From Acetobacteraceae bacterium (GTDB lineage Bacteria > Pseudomonadota > Alphaproteobacteria > Acetobacterales > Acetobacteraceae): 64,000 bases of DNA. Positions 26,929 to 36,053 of the stretch are shown here, one piece after another. The notes beneath the pieces are model-generated. The model was not told where the DNA came from, ran no database searches, and saw nothing but the letters and a program-made list of their open reading frames with translations. How positions within the stretch are numbered: the first letter of the stretch is position 1; each line of letters starts with the position of its first letter. Location: NCBI GenBank assembly GCA_004843345.1, contig CP039460.1:980921-1044920 (forward strand), written 5' to 3'. Position numbers and translations under genes: made by a program.

Positions 26929-27057
26929 ATGACAAATACCCAAAAAACAACCTGCAGTTGTGGCTGCAGCTATGATTGCAAAGGTGGCGCAGAGTGTAAA
27001 TGTGGCCCCAACTGCAACTGCGGACCAAATTGTGGATGCGGCTGTAAAAAGAAATAA
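26929..27057 (+). CDS. Bacterial metallothionein, 42 residues
   Basis: A short Cys-rich protein: 11 cysteines among 42 residues, arranged CSCGC, CKCG, CNCG and CGCGC-like clusters with Asn/Pro/Gly between (CGPNCNCGPNCGCGC). Start ATG has AGGGGAAG upstream. Such proteins bind Zn, Cd or Cu in thiolate clusters. It sits under a MerR-type promoter and divergent MerR gene, consistent with metal-induced sequestration. It ends before a strong palindromic terminator. Confidence 0.88.
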   Translation: MTNTQKTTCSCGCSYDCKGGAECKCGPNCNCGPNCGCGCKKK

Positions 27058-27074
27058 ACAACCCTCCATAACAA

Positions 27075-27104
27075 GAAATACCCTGCTTTTAAGCAGGGTA
27101 TTTC
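27075..27104 (+). terminator. Terminator after the metallothionein gene
   Basis: A 14-bp perfect palindrome arm (GAAATACCCTGCTT) with a two-base loop; reads similarly on both strands. Confidence 0.8.
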
Positions 27105-27139
27105 ACATTTTAATCTCAAATTTCAGCAAAAAACATTAT

Positions 27140-27870
27140 TTATAAAGAAGAGGATTTCTTCACACCGTATTTATAAAATCCCTCACCTGTACTGACGCCC
27201 AAATATCCTTTATTGATATAATTTTCTTTAAGCCATTTAGTATTCCGCTTTGCCTGATCGCCTTTGCCATTTGCAGCAATATTGTAAGCGGTGTTCAATC
27301 TAACCACATCATAAATCTGAAAAGGGCTCTGCGAACTGCCTGTTGCAATTTTCCAATTTTCGTCAATCGCTTTAGGATCTGCAAATCCGCAAGCTGCCAA
27401 ATCCAAGGCGGCCTCTAAAAAAAGGACAAGCAAAGAATTTAGAATATATCCCGGCTCTTTTTTCAGCACAAAAGGCACCATATGGATTTGCTTTGCAAAG
27501 GCTTTAATTTTTTTCAATAATTACTGGAGAAGTCTCTGGAGAACCCATAATCTCCGCCGTGTTACGTTTCCAAATGCCATTAACAAAATGCAAACATAAA
27601 AAAACGGTCAGGACGGCCTGTAAAATCTTTCATCTGACTAAGTAAAAGAGTCGAGGAATTACTGGCAAAAATAGTTTTTTCAGGCGCAAATTTTCCTAAT
27701 TTTTCATAAGTCTCTTGTTTAAATTTTAAAATCTCAGGAATAGCCTCAATCACAAGATCGGCATCCTCAACAGATTTTTTTAAATCCACACAAACATAGA
27801 GATTTTTCCGTGCTTGTGCCACTTTACCCTTCATAGATTTTTTGAAGCTGTACAAAACAGATAAAACATG
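27140..27870 (-). pseudogene. Degraded 3-hydroxyacyl-CoA dehydrogenase
   Basis: Two separate reading frames reproduce adjoining parts of the enzyme. The upstream frame (27580-27855) has the central part of the NAD domain (ADLVIEAIPE, FASNSSTLLLSQM), the downstream frame (27140-27517) the C-terminal domain (GYILNSLLVLFLEAALDLAACG ... GEGFYKYG). Between them a third frame reads HFVNGIWKRNTAEIMGSPET, matching the family's linker, so at least two frameshifts are present. The N-terminal Rossmann motif (GAGxMG) is missing. The gene is almost certainly non-functional. Confidence 0.85.
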
Positions 27871-27962
27871 TCTTTCCCCGAAGAAAAAGAACCTGCAAGA
27901 TCAGGCTTGGACGGTTAAAAATTTAACTGCTATAATCTGTTCTTGTTTTATTAAGATTTTCC

Positions 27963-29354
27963 GTGTCACATTCTTCTAATCTTCCGCCATCATCCACCTC
28001 TAAAAAAAGGCCTCAAATAAGACCTGCCCGCTTTGTAAGCGGCAGTATCCCAAAACATGTCTTCATCATGGCAGGAACAGGATGCATCGGACTTATCTCC
28101 ATTTTTCTGGTCGATTTATTAAATTTCTTTTATATTTCTGCGCTTAAAAATCCCTCTTATACAGCTGCTGTCGCCTTTGCAGGCTCTATTGGCTTTATTC
28201 TTTCCGCGATTTCCATTGGCAGTTCCATTGGCGTTTCAGCAACGGTTTCCCGCCTGATTGGCGCTAAAAAACGGGGTAAAGCCCGGCGCTATGCCGCAAG
28301 CTTTCTTGCCATTGTGGTTGTTATTGCGGCGATTTTAGCTGCCTTAAACTTTATTTTTGCCCGCCCTTTGGTTGAATTGATTGGCGGGAAGGGAGAGGCC
28401 TTGGACGGTGCTGTCCTCTTTTTACGCATTTTAGCGCCTGCTTTCCCCCTTCTCTGCCTTGTCATGGCTATTTCTGGCCTTCTCCGATCTCTTGGAGAAG
28501 CAAATGCGGCAATGCGTGTTACCCTAAGTGGCGCTGTTTGTGCGGCAATTTTAGATCCTATTTTTATTTTTGGACTTCATTTAGGTCTCGTCGGTGCGGC
28601 ATTAGGCACAATTTTTTCCCGCATCCTCATTTGCTTTAACGGCTGGTATCATCTTCGGCATCATAATGTTTTAGCCATTCCCAAACTCAAAGATATAAAG
28701 CCTGCGCTCAAGACCATCGCCCCGATCGCTTTGCCAGCCATTGCCACCAATTTAGCAACACCTGTTGGCAATTTATTTGTCACCCGTACCATGTCCCATT
28801 TTGGGAATGACGCCATTTCAGCCCTTTCTGTTATTGAACGCTCTGTCCCTGTCTGTTTTGCTTTTGTTTTTGCACTTACAGGCTCTATTGGACCGATTAT
28901 TGGGCAAAATTTTGGGGCTCGGATTTTTGAACGGATCAAGGAGACCTACCTTTGGTCGCTTCGCTTCACCCTAATCTGTGTTGGTCTTATTTGGCTCTTT
29001 TTCTTTGCAAATCAGAATTTTCTGATCGCAATCTTCCACATTCAGGGCGTCGGCGTTCCTTTAATTCATTTTTTCTGCAATTTTTTAGTTGGAAGCTATG
29101 CTTTTTTAGGACTGCTTTTCGTTTCCAATACTGCTTTTAACAATTTAGGCTTTGCCTTTTTTTCAACGCTTTTTAACTGGGGACGTGCGACTTTAGGAAC
29201 AATTCCTTTCGTAATGATAGGCGCTCATTGGGGGCCTGAAGGCACGCTTGCAGGCATGGGGGCTGGCATGACACTTTTTGGAACGTTAGCCTATTTCAAA
29301 GCCAAAAATGTCATTGAAAATCTCTCCTTGCGCTTTCCAAAAGAAGACAGCTAA
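27963..29354 (+). CDS. MATE-family multidrug efflux transporter
   Basis: 463 residues with about 12 hydrophobic segments and the MATE duplication: first half begins GSIPKHVFIMAGTGCIGLISIFLVDLLNFFYIS, second half repeats the fold from LPAIATNLATPVGNLFVT. The start is GTG at 27963 with poor Shine-Dalgarno. Exports organic cations or drugs by Na+ or H+ antiport; substrate not readable. Its end is 4 bp past the stop of the convergent peptidase gene. Confidence 0.92.
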   Translation: MSHSSNLPPSSTSKKRPQIRPARFVSGSIPKHVFIMAGTGCIGLISIFLVDLLNFFYISALKNPSYTAAVAFAGSIGFILSAISIGSSIGVSATVSRLIGAKKRGKARRYAASFLAIVVVIAAILAALNFIFARPLVELIGGKGEALDGAVLFLRILAPAFPLLCLVMAISGLLRSLGEANAAMRVTLSGAVCAAILDPIFIFGLHLGLVGAALGTIFSRILICFNGWYHLRHHNVLAIPKLKDIKPALKTIAPIALPAIATNLATPVGNLFVTRTMSHFGNDAISALSVIERSVPVCFAFVFALTGSIGPIIGQNFGARIFERIKETYLWSLRFTLICVGLIWLFFFANQNFLIAIFHIQGVGVPLIHFFCNFLVGSYAFLGLLFVSNTAFNNLGFAFFSTLFNWGRATLGTIPFVMIGAHWGPEGTLAGMGAGMTLFGTLAYFKAKNVIENLSLRFPKEDS

Positions 29355-31315
29355 ATCTCTGCCTCTTCTGCTGCAAAAACAGCCTGATAAAAACGCCTTT
29401 CACGGGTCAGCGCATCTAAAACTATTTCCGCCTGTTGAAAGCCATGACCCTCTTCTGGATAAAGATGAAAGCTTGCGCAAGGAAGTTTTTCTGCAAGTTT
29501 TTTAGCCTGTTCCGCTGGCACAACACGATCTCTTCCGCCATGTAAAAACAAAATAGGGGCGGTTAGACGTTCAAGCCACGAAATAGGGGATCTTTCTGTA
29601 TAAACGGCTTTTTCTTCAGGATATTTTCCAACCAAAGATTCCACATAATAAGCTTCAAAACGAGGGCCTTCGCCAGCCAAAGCGGAAAGGTCCGTTACCC
29701 CATAAAGACAACAAGTCGCTTTAAAAGGGGAGTTTTCCTGCACTAAAGCGGCTAAAGCCGTTAAACCGCCTGCACTGCTTCCCCGTATAACACATCTTTG
29801 CGGATCAATCGGGGCAATTTCTAAAAGACATTTGGCTGCCTCACAACAATCCTGCACATCCAAAACACCCCATTTTCCATTCAAAGCTTCCCGGTAAGCT
29901 CTGCCATAGCCGGCAGATCCCCGATAATCGACTTCAAGAACCGAAAATCCTTGGCTAGTCCAATATTGAATGCGCAAATCTAAAGCGCCTTGCGCTGATC
30001 CTGTTGGCCCTCCATGGACTTTCACGATAAGCGGTGTTTTGCCTTCTTTTAGAAGCTTTTGAGAGGTTGCTGGGTAGTAGAGCGCTCGTAAAGGAAAAAT
30101 CCCTTGAGAGGGTAAAAATTCAAGCTGTTTAGGGATAGAAATCTCTGAAGGGGAAAGGTTTTGAGGCAGTTCCCAAGAATACCGAAAAATTTCCAGCTGT
30201 TTTATCTTTTTACCGGCTGACAACGAAAATGCCACCAAAGAAAGGGGCGCATCTGCAGGTGCATTCAGACAAATAAAAATCCCATTTTCCAATCTTTCTG
30301 GCCGAAAAACAGGAAAAATCCCTTCTAAAACCTGCCAGCCTGTTTTTTCTTCAAAAAACCATAATTTCCCAACTCCTTGAGACAAAGAGCGTCCTAAGAA
30401 AATTTTCTCACCCAAAGGCAACAGGCTTTTTTGAGAAAATTGCCAGGCTGGTATCCCGATTTCTTCGGGTGCTGGTGAAAAATCTTCCCTTTTCGCTTCT
30501 AAAACCCCTTTTTCTTCAGACAAGGTAAAAAGAACAGGATTCCACATGCCCATTTTATCAGAAAGTGCAGATAAAATAGGGGATTTTTTATCCCAATGAG
30601 GCTCCATTAAACTTTCTTGTCCGTTATCTCCTGCGATAAGAAAGGGTGTTTCTTCTGGATTTTTTAAAGAAAGACATTTTAAGGCTGTCGCTGTCCAAGG
30701 CATTTCGCCTTCTTTCCAAGAAATAAAAGCAAGATAATTTCCATCCGCAGAACAACATGGCGAAGCAAAAAAATCACGTCCTGAAAGAAGGGTTTTCTCA
30801 CAAATTTCATCTAAATTTTTAAGAGAAATATAAACAATTTCCTGTGCTTCAGTCCCATTTTCAAAACGTTTTTCTTTAACGGCAAAACACCCTTTTTTCT
30901 CAGAATCAAAGGAAAAATCCGCATAAAAATTTTCACTTTCAGCGGAAGATTCGACCAGTTGAATTTCAAGATTTTGGGCCCAATTCTTTGGTGAGAAAAA
31001 ACTTGCCCAAACGCCACCTCTCTTAGAATCTGCATAAACAAAAACAAAATTTTGTTCTGTTTTATCCCAATATCCTGCCCAAGATCCACCGCCATATTCA
31101 TTGACTTGAGCGCCAATCTCCACAAAGGAAGAAGAAAAATCTATCCATTTCCGTTCCGTTTGGGAAAGAGAGAGATTTATGCCGCAAAGATGACGTTTTC
31201 CACCCGTTTCTAAAGATTTTTCAAGCCAGACAGCCCAATTTCCAAGCGCTTTTAACTCAGAAATTTGACGATTTTTTCCATTGATTAAATCAGCAGTCAC
31301 CCATGAAGCAGCCAT
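29351..31315 (-). CDS. S9-family serine peptidase (prolyl-oligopeptidase type)
   Basis: 654 residues: an N-terminal beta-propeller (about 1-400) with repeated WxxExTG blocks, then an alpha/beta-hydrolase domain. Catalytic Ser is in VIRGSSAGGLT, Asp in LHGGRDRVVPAEQ and His in EEGHGFQQ; the oxyanion loop is KVHGGPTGSAQG. Cytosolic (no signal peptide). It resembles dipeptidyl/acylaminoacyl peptidases and probably trims oligopeptides. It converges with the MATE gene with a 4-bp overlap. Confidence 0.9.
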   Translation of the reverse strand: MAASWVTADLINGKNRQISELKALGNWAVWLEKSLETGGKRHLCGINLSLSQTERKWIDFSSSFVEIGAQVNEYGGGSWAGYWDKTEQNFVFVYADSKRGGVWASFFSPKNWAQNLEIQLVESSAESENFYADFSFDSEKKGCFAVKEKRFENGTEAQEIVYISLKNLDEICEKTLLSGRDFFASPCCSADGNYLAFISWKEGEMPWTATALKCLSLKNPEETPFLIAGDNGQESLMEPHWDKKSPILSALSDKMGMWNPVLFTLSEEKGVLEAKREDFSPAPEEIGIPAWQFSQKSLLPLGEKIFLGRSLSQGVGKLWFFEEKTGWQVLEGIFPVFRPERLENGIFICLNAPADAPLSLVAFSLSAGKKIKQLEIFRYSWELPQNLSPSEISIPKQLEFLPSQGIFPLRALYYPATSQKLLKEGKTPLIVKVHGGPTGSAQGALDLRIQYWTSQGFSVLEVDYRGSAGYGRAYREALNGKWGVLDVQDCCEAAKCLLEIAPIDPQRCVIRGSSAGGLTALAALVQENSPFKATCCLYGVTDLSALAGEGPRFEAYYVESLVGKYPEEKAVYTERSPISWLERLTAPILFLHGGRDRVVPAEQAKKLAEKLPCASFHLYPEEGHGFQQAEIVLDALTRERRFYQAVFAAEEAEI

Positions 31316-31431
31316 AAAAATCCTGTTTTTAATGTTTTTCCCTTTATTTTAGGAAATAACAGTTTTTTCCTCTTCTGACTTCCTTTAAAAGAAAGGCTAA
31401 GACGGTTTTCAAAAATTTATGGAGAGATCCT

Positions 31432-32112
31432 CTGCCTTGTCATCTGCCAAGCTTAACGGCTTTTTTTCATTTAAGCACTTTTCTTGAGCCTTATTTCCAA
31501 AATTACGGCTATTGGGTTGTTGGCGTAACGATTTTTTTGGAAAGTATCGGCATTCCCCTGCCAGCAGAAACTCTGATCATTGCCATCTCTCTTTATGCAG
31601 CAAGTACGCATGCGCTTAATATTTTTATCATTGCAGCGCTTACGATTTTAGGGACAATTTTAGGCAATATTATTGGTTATGGGCTTGGTCGGAAATTTGG
31701 CAGCAAACTCCTTGAACATTATGGAAAATATATCGGTTTAGATGAAAACCGCCTCTTAATTGGACGGTATCTTTGCCATAGATGGGGACGTATTACGATT
31801 ATTTTCAGCCGTTATTTTGCCTTTTTGCGTCTCTTTGCCTCTTTGATTGCGGGCACATTACAGATGAAATGGCTGCGTTTTTTAGTGGCAGATATTGTCG
31901 GCAGTATTCTTTGGGGATTAACCTATAGCGTTGGGACTTATTATTTTGGAGAACAGGTTTTAAAACTGCCTCTTTATGGGATTATTGCGGTTGTTGTTCT
32001 TATCCTTATAGGCTTTGGCGCTTTTCTTTATTTCATCAAAAAAGAAGAGCAGAACCTCTTAAAAAAGGCGCAGCTCTTCTTTGAAACAGCGGAAAATTCC
32101 CCTAAACTTTAA
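31432..32112 (+). CDS. DedA-family membrane protein, likely with CTG start
   Basis: The body reads YGYWVVGVTIFLESIGIPLPAETLI, then YGLGRKFG and FSRYFAFLRLFASLIAGT, the DedA signatures, with several membrane spans. No ATG, GTG or TTG is in frame upstream of the conserved YGYW segment, yet that segment and 20 residues before it are required. A CTG at 31432 lies 5 nt after GGAGAG and would give a 226-residue protein with the usual N-terminus (MPCHLPSLTAFFHLSTF). An alternative is a frameshift with the ATG at 31419. Lipid-flippase/membrane-homeostasis family. Confidence 0.75.
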   Translation: MPCHLPSLTAFFHLSTFLEPYFQNYGYWVVGVTIFLESIGIPLPAETLIIAISLYAASTHALNIFIIAALTILGTILGNIIGYGLGRKFGSKLLEHYGKYIGLDENRLLIGRYLCHRWGRITIIFSRYFAFLRLFASLIAGTLQMKWLRFLVADIVGSILWGLTYSVGTYYFGEQVLKLPLYGIIAVVVLILIGFGAFLYFIKKEEQNLLKKAQLFFETAENSPKL

Positions 32113-32555
32113 AAAGAAGGGCGAACGCAGATCATTAAAACCAAAATCATCATTAAAATGGTCGGCACTTCGTTAAAAAAGCGGTAAAAACGCTCTGGAT
32201 TTTGATTTTTCCGCACAACAAAAGCTTTTTGATAATGAAAACAAAAGCCCTGAAAAACAATTAATCCAGCAATACAGGCCAATTTTATCCACCACCACGC
32301 ACTTTGCCAGTCAATCACCCCTGGCAAAAAGCTCATGATACCGCCCGTTAAAAGCGTAAAAACCATGGCAGGTGCCATAATTTGACGCAAAAGCTTATGT
32401 TCCATAACGCAATAACGCTCATAGGCCTTGGGCTCTTCACATTCATCTAATTGCGCATGGTAAACAAACAAACGGGGAATATAAAAAATACCCGCCATCC
32501 AAGCCGTAAAGCCCATGACATGAAACGCTAAAAGCCAAGGAAGATAAGCAATCAC
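32109..32555 (-). CDS. hemJ: Protoporphyrinogen IX oxidase HemJ
   Basis: Membrane enzyme of haem synthesis. 148 residues with the family start LLAFHVMGFTAWMAGIFYIPRLFVYHA (conserved His), four or so spans, and the ERYCVMEHKLLRQIMAPAM segment. GTG start, one base after the HAD gene's stop. With hemE upstream on the same strand it makes a small haem operon. Its tail overlaps the convergent dedA gene by 4 bp. Confidence 0.92.
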   Translation of the reverse strand: MIAYLPWLLAFHVMGFTAWMAGIFYIPRLFVYHAQLDECEEPKAYERYCVMEHKLLRQIMAPAMVFTLLTGGIMSFLPGVIDWQSAWWWIKLACIAGLIVFQGFCFHYQKAFVVRKNQNPERFYRFFNEVPTILMMILVLMICVRPSF

Positions 32556-32556
32556 G

Positions 32557-33276
32557 TTAAATTTTTTCCCTTAAAGCCTGAGAAAGAATTTTCTCAACAT
32601 CAGATATGTTATAGGCAACAGCAACTTGGCCTTCTTTAAAAAAATCTGGCACTTTTTGCCCAGGATGGCGCAGTAAAATACAGCGCATTCCAGCATTGAA
32701 AGCGGCTTTTGCACCCGCGTCACTATCTTCAACAACAATTGTTTTTTCGGGTGAAATTTTTTCCTCTTCAGCCCCTAAAAGATAGACATCTGGCGCAGGT
32801 TTTGGTTTTCCCATATCAACAGCGGAATGAACCTTGTTTGGATCGATTTCATCCTCGATTTTAACGGCTTTAAACTTAGCCTGCATTTCATCCATCGATG
32901 AATTTGAGCCAACATGGAAGGGAATACCTGCCTTATTTAACTTTTGAAGAAGCGATTTTACACCGTCAAACGTGCGTGCTTCTGTTTTCATAACAGAAAT
33001 AAAATGCGCTTTGAGCAATTCATCCGCATTTTCAGGGAGTTCCTCTGACGATAATTTACGCAAAATTCTAATAATTTCAGGCATTGAATGGCCTAGAAAA
33101 TATTTTTCTGCCTCTGGAATGGTCATCTGAATGCCATATTTTGCGGCAAAGTCAACCGAAGCTTTTTGAGCCGCTGGCTCGCTATCGACTAAAACGCCAT
33201 CGCAATCGAACAAAACGAGCTCTGCCTTTGGATAAGAAAGGAATTTCTCTAAATTTTGTGAGCTAGATTCCACCAT
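32557..33276 (-). CDS. HAD-superfamily hydrolase (phosphoglycolate phosphatase/beta-PGM like)
   Basis: 239 residues. The nucleophile motif is FDCDGVLVDSE near residue 23-33, motif II is HVGSNSSMDE, and motif III VVEDSDAGAKAAFNAGM. The cap insert follows the first motif (subclass I). Substrate not clear from sequence: phosphoglycolate, sugar phosphates or others. Middle gene of the hemE-HAD-hemJ set with 16-bp and 1-bp gaps. Confidence 0.9.
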   Translation of the reverse strand: MVESSSQNLEKFLSYPKAELVLFDCDGVLVDSEPAAQKASVDFAAKYGIQMTIPEAEKYFLGHSMPEIIRILRKLSSEELPENADELLKAHFISVMKTEARTFDGVKSLLQKLNKAGIPFHVGSNSSMDEMQAKFKAVKIEDEIDPNKVHSAVDMGKPKPAPDVYLLGAEEEKISPEKTIVVEDSDAGAKAAFNAGMRCILLRHPGQKVPDFFKEGQVAVAYNISDVEKILSQALREKI

Positions 33277-33292
33277 GGATTTTATCCTTATT

Positions 33293-34354
33293 TTAAGAAT
33301 TTTTAGGCAATGCCCGAATAGTTTCCACCAAATCTTTTACATTTTCAACAGGTGTAAATTGTGGCACACCATGACCTAAATTGAAAATATGCGGCCTGTT
33401 TTTCAAAATTTGGCAAATTTCCTTGGCCGTTTCTCTCATTTTTTCGCCCCCGCAAAAAAGCAAAGCAGGGTCTAAGTTCCCCTGAATGACAATATTTTCA
33501 GGAATAAGTGGCAAAATTGTTTTTAAATCTGCGGAAACATCTAAACTCACCGCATCAACACCTGTTTCAACCGCATATTCAGGCACCATAACCCCTGCCA
33601 AGCGTGGAAATCCAATCACTTTTGTTTCTGGATGAGAGTCTTTAAGCGCTTTGCGAATTTTCTTTGTCGGTTCAATGACCCATTTACGGAATTCATCTGA
33701 AGGCAGAATGCCAGACCATGAATCGAAAAGCATCACAGCCTGCGCACCAGCATCAATTTGTCCCCGAAGAAGTTCAATCGTGCCTTCAGTTAAAATCTCC
33801 ATCAATTTTTGATAACGATCCGGATGATTAATCATCATTTTTCGGAGTTCGAGAAACGTTTTAGAGCCACTTCCCTCGACCATATAGCAGGAAACAGTGA
33901 AAGGACTGCCTGCAAATCCAAGTAAAGTTGTCGTTTTTCCAGCCAATTTTTGGCTTAAAATCTTTAAAGCTTCACGCACAGGCGCCATTTTTTTAAAAGC
34001 TTCTCCTGATTTTAAGGCTTTTTCACATTCCAAGAGATCTTTTTCTTCTCTGACAGGGGGCATAACAGGCCCAACCCCTTCTGGAAATTTTAAATCCCGT
34101 CCTAAAGCCCAAGGAAGAATCAAAATATCAGAAAAAAGAATAGCGCCATCCATGTCATAACGATCTATGGGTTGCAGTGTAAGTTCCGCTGCAATTTCAG
34201 GCGTTAAACAACGGGTTAAAAAATCGGCCTTTGAACGCCATTCTCTAAATTCTGGCAAATACCGACCTGCTTGTCGCATCAACCAAACAGGAGGAGGCCA
34301 TGTTTCTTGACCCGAAAGGGTTTTTAACAAAGGTAAATTTGAAGAAAAACGCAT
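33293..34354 (-). CDS. hemE: Uroporphyrinogen decarboxylase
   Basis: Decarboxylates uroporphyrinogen III to coproporphyrinogen III. 353 residues with PVWLMRQAGRYLPEFRE near the N-terminus, GFAGSPFTVSCYMVEG, and IIPE/GNLDPALL and LGHGVPQFTPVENV toward the end. First gene of the leftward haem operon and adjacent to the probable oriC, as in other alphaproteobacteria. Confidence 0.96.
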   Translation of the reverse strand: MRFSSNLPLLKTLSGQETWPPPVWLMRQAGRYLPEFREWRSKADFLTRCLTPEIAAELTLQPIDRYDMDGAILFSDILILPWALGRDLKFPEGVGPVMPPVREEKDLLECEKALKSGEAFKKMAPVREALKILSQKLAGKTTTLLGFAGSPFTVSCYMVEGSGSKTFLELRKMMINHPDRYQKLMEILTEGTIELLRGQIDAGAQAVMLFDSWSGILPSDEFRKWVIEPTKKIRKALKDSHPETKVIGFPRLAGVMVPEYAVETGVDAVSLDVSADLKTILPLIPENIVIQGNLDPALLFCGGEKMRETAKEICQILKNRPHIFNLGHGVPQFTPVENVKDLVETIRALPKNS

Positions 34355-34817
34355 GAAAACTTTCTAACTTTAAAAATAAATGATGCAAAATGCTTTAAAA
34401 CTTTCTCCTACTAAAAAATCGTTTTTTGAGCTGTGGATCAAGTGAAATAAAGACTGGGGATGAATTTCTTTATTATATTTAATTAAAGATTCAAAAAAAG
34501 AAAAAGAATAAAGTCTTGTGGAAAGTGGGGTTTCTTTTTAATCCCTTTATTATCCACAGAAACATACACAAAATAAATTCATTTTCAGCCCTGTAATCTT
34601 TAGAGTCTTTGAAAGTATTTTATATTTTTAACAAAAGAGAAAAAATTTTATCCTCAAAGGGATAGTTTTCTGGATAAGGTAAGGGTTATTCACAGCTAAA
34701 AATTATTCTTAGGAATTATGCACATTCACTAAATTTTTATCCCAGAGTCATTCACAGGTTTATACACAGATTCTGTGGATGAATTTTGGATAAAATTTAA
34801 AATACAGGGAAAGAAAA
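34355..34817. other. oriC: Probable chromosomal origin of replication (oriC) between hemE and maf
   Basis: AT-rich 463 bp between divergent hemE and maf, the classic alphaproteobacterial origin position. Perfect TTATNCACA DnaA boxes: 34550 (TTATCCACA), 34686 (TTATTCACA), 34716 (TTATGCACA), 34760 (TTATACACA). Near-matches are at 34432, 34748 and 34774. A very AT-rich stretch (34465-34500) is a candidate unwinding site. CcrM GANTC sites are at 34488, 34603, 34745 and 34769. parAB and parS lie within 33 kb. Confidence 0.85.
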
Positions 34818-35468
34818 ATGGATTTAGAAATTTCTTTTCCGCTTAAAAGATCGAATATCATCTTAGCAAGCGGTTCTAAAACAAGGGAGAAAATTTTAAA
34901 AGATGCAGGTATTTCTCCCCGATTATTTCCTGTGGATTGCCCTGAAGAAGCCCTAAAAGCCGAATTTTTAAAGAAAAATGACTCTCTGAAAGATATTTCC
35001 GGACAATTAGCACTCGCAAAGGCGCAGATTGCCCAAAAAAAGCTGCAAAAAGAGACTGATTTTTCTCAAAATCAATCTTTAATCATTGGTGCAGATCAAA
35101 TTTTAGAATGTGAAGGCGAGCTTTATAATAAACCAAAGACTTTAGAAGAAGCCGAAAAACAGCTTTGGGGAATGCGTGGAAAAACGCAGTTTTTACATAC
35201 GTCCTTTTGTCTTTTGCAAGAAAGGCAGCCTGTTGTGATCTATACAGAAAGTCCAAAATTGAAAATGCGGCATTTTTCAGAAGCTTTTTTGAAAGCCTTT
35301 ATTGATTTTGAAGGGGAAGAATTGCTTTTTTGCGTTGGCGCATGCCGTATTGAAGGGCCTGGCATTCAGCTTTTTGAAAAAATCGAAGGCGCACAGGAAA
35401 CAATTTTGGGATTGCCGCTTTTTCCGCTTTTATCTGCATTGAGAGAAAGAAAATTGCTTCCCGTTTAA
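34818..35468 (+). CDS. maf: Maf-family nucleoside triphosphate pyrophosphatase
   Basis: 216 residues with ILASGSKTREKILKDAGI (the usual SASPRR motif is changed to SGSKTR), GADQILECEGELYNKPKTLEEA, and the C-terminal EGAQETILGLPLFPL segment. It hydrolyses non-canonical or selected NTPs. The first motif's substitution may alter activity. It starts right after oriC and runs away from it; maf next to the origin is the conserved order. Confidence 0.88.
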   Translation: MDLEISFPLKRSNIILASGSKTREKILKDAGISPRLFPVDCPEEALKAEFLKKNDSLKDISGQLALAKAQIAQKKLQKETDFSQNQSLIIGADQILECEGELYNKPKTLEEAEKQLWGMRGKTQFLHTSFCLLQERQPVVIYTESPKLKMRHFSEAFLKAFIDFEGEELLFCVGACRIEGPGIQLFEKIEGAQETILGLPLFPLLSALRERKLLPV

Positions 35469-35543
35469 AAAATATCTTGCGCTTGGATAAGAAGACAAGA
35501 TATAGAAAGCAAAGATGAAAAGCACGCTAAGTGCTTTCTAAAT

Positions 35544-35619
<76 letters not shown>

Positions 35620-35649
35620 TTTTTTCTTAAAAATTTCTGTAAATATTGT

Positions 35650-36012
35650 TTAGGACTTTGGAAGAAGATCCAAGACGGTTTCGGCTGGTCTGCAGAGGCG
35701 TATTCCCACGGGACTTACAACGATCGGACGGTTGATTAAGACGGGATGTTCAACCATAAAATCAATAAGCTGTTCATCGGTGAGCTTTTCATTCTCAAGC
35801 GCTAATTCTTTATAAATTTTGCCATTTTTACGCAGTAGCGCGCGTGCCGTTATTCCCATTTCAGTAATGAGCTTAACCAATTCTTCATGAGAGGGAGGCG
35901 TTTTAAGATAGAGAACAATCTCAGGTTCAATCCCATGATTACGGATGATTTCCAAGACTTTGCGTGACGTTCCACAGGCTGGATTGTGATAAAGAATTAT
36001 ATTGCGCATCAT
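35650..36012 (-). CDS. arsC: Arsenate reductase (glutaredoxin-dependent)
   Basis: 120 residues with the active-site segment YHNPACGTSRKVL (reactive Cys) and the C-terminal arginine set NRPIVVSPVGIRLCRP. Reduces arsenate to arsenite. No arsB/acr3 or arsR is nearby, so it is an isolated copy; homologues of this ArsC/Spx fold can have other roles. Confidence 0.92.
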   Translation of the reverse strand: MMRNIILYHNPACGTSRKVLEIIRNHGIEPEIVLYLKTPPSHEELVKLITEMGITARALLRKNGKIYKELALENEKLTDEQLIDFMVEHPVLINRPIVVSPVGIRLCRPAETVLDLLPKS

Positions 36013-36053
36013 AATCTTCTTAATAAATTATAAAATAATGGAAAAATCCCGAT

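Noticed and set aside
26872-27069. Minus-strand open frame opposite the metallothionein
   Set aside because: No ribosome site, and its Ala/Thr-rich composition is the shadow of the Cys-rich frame.
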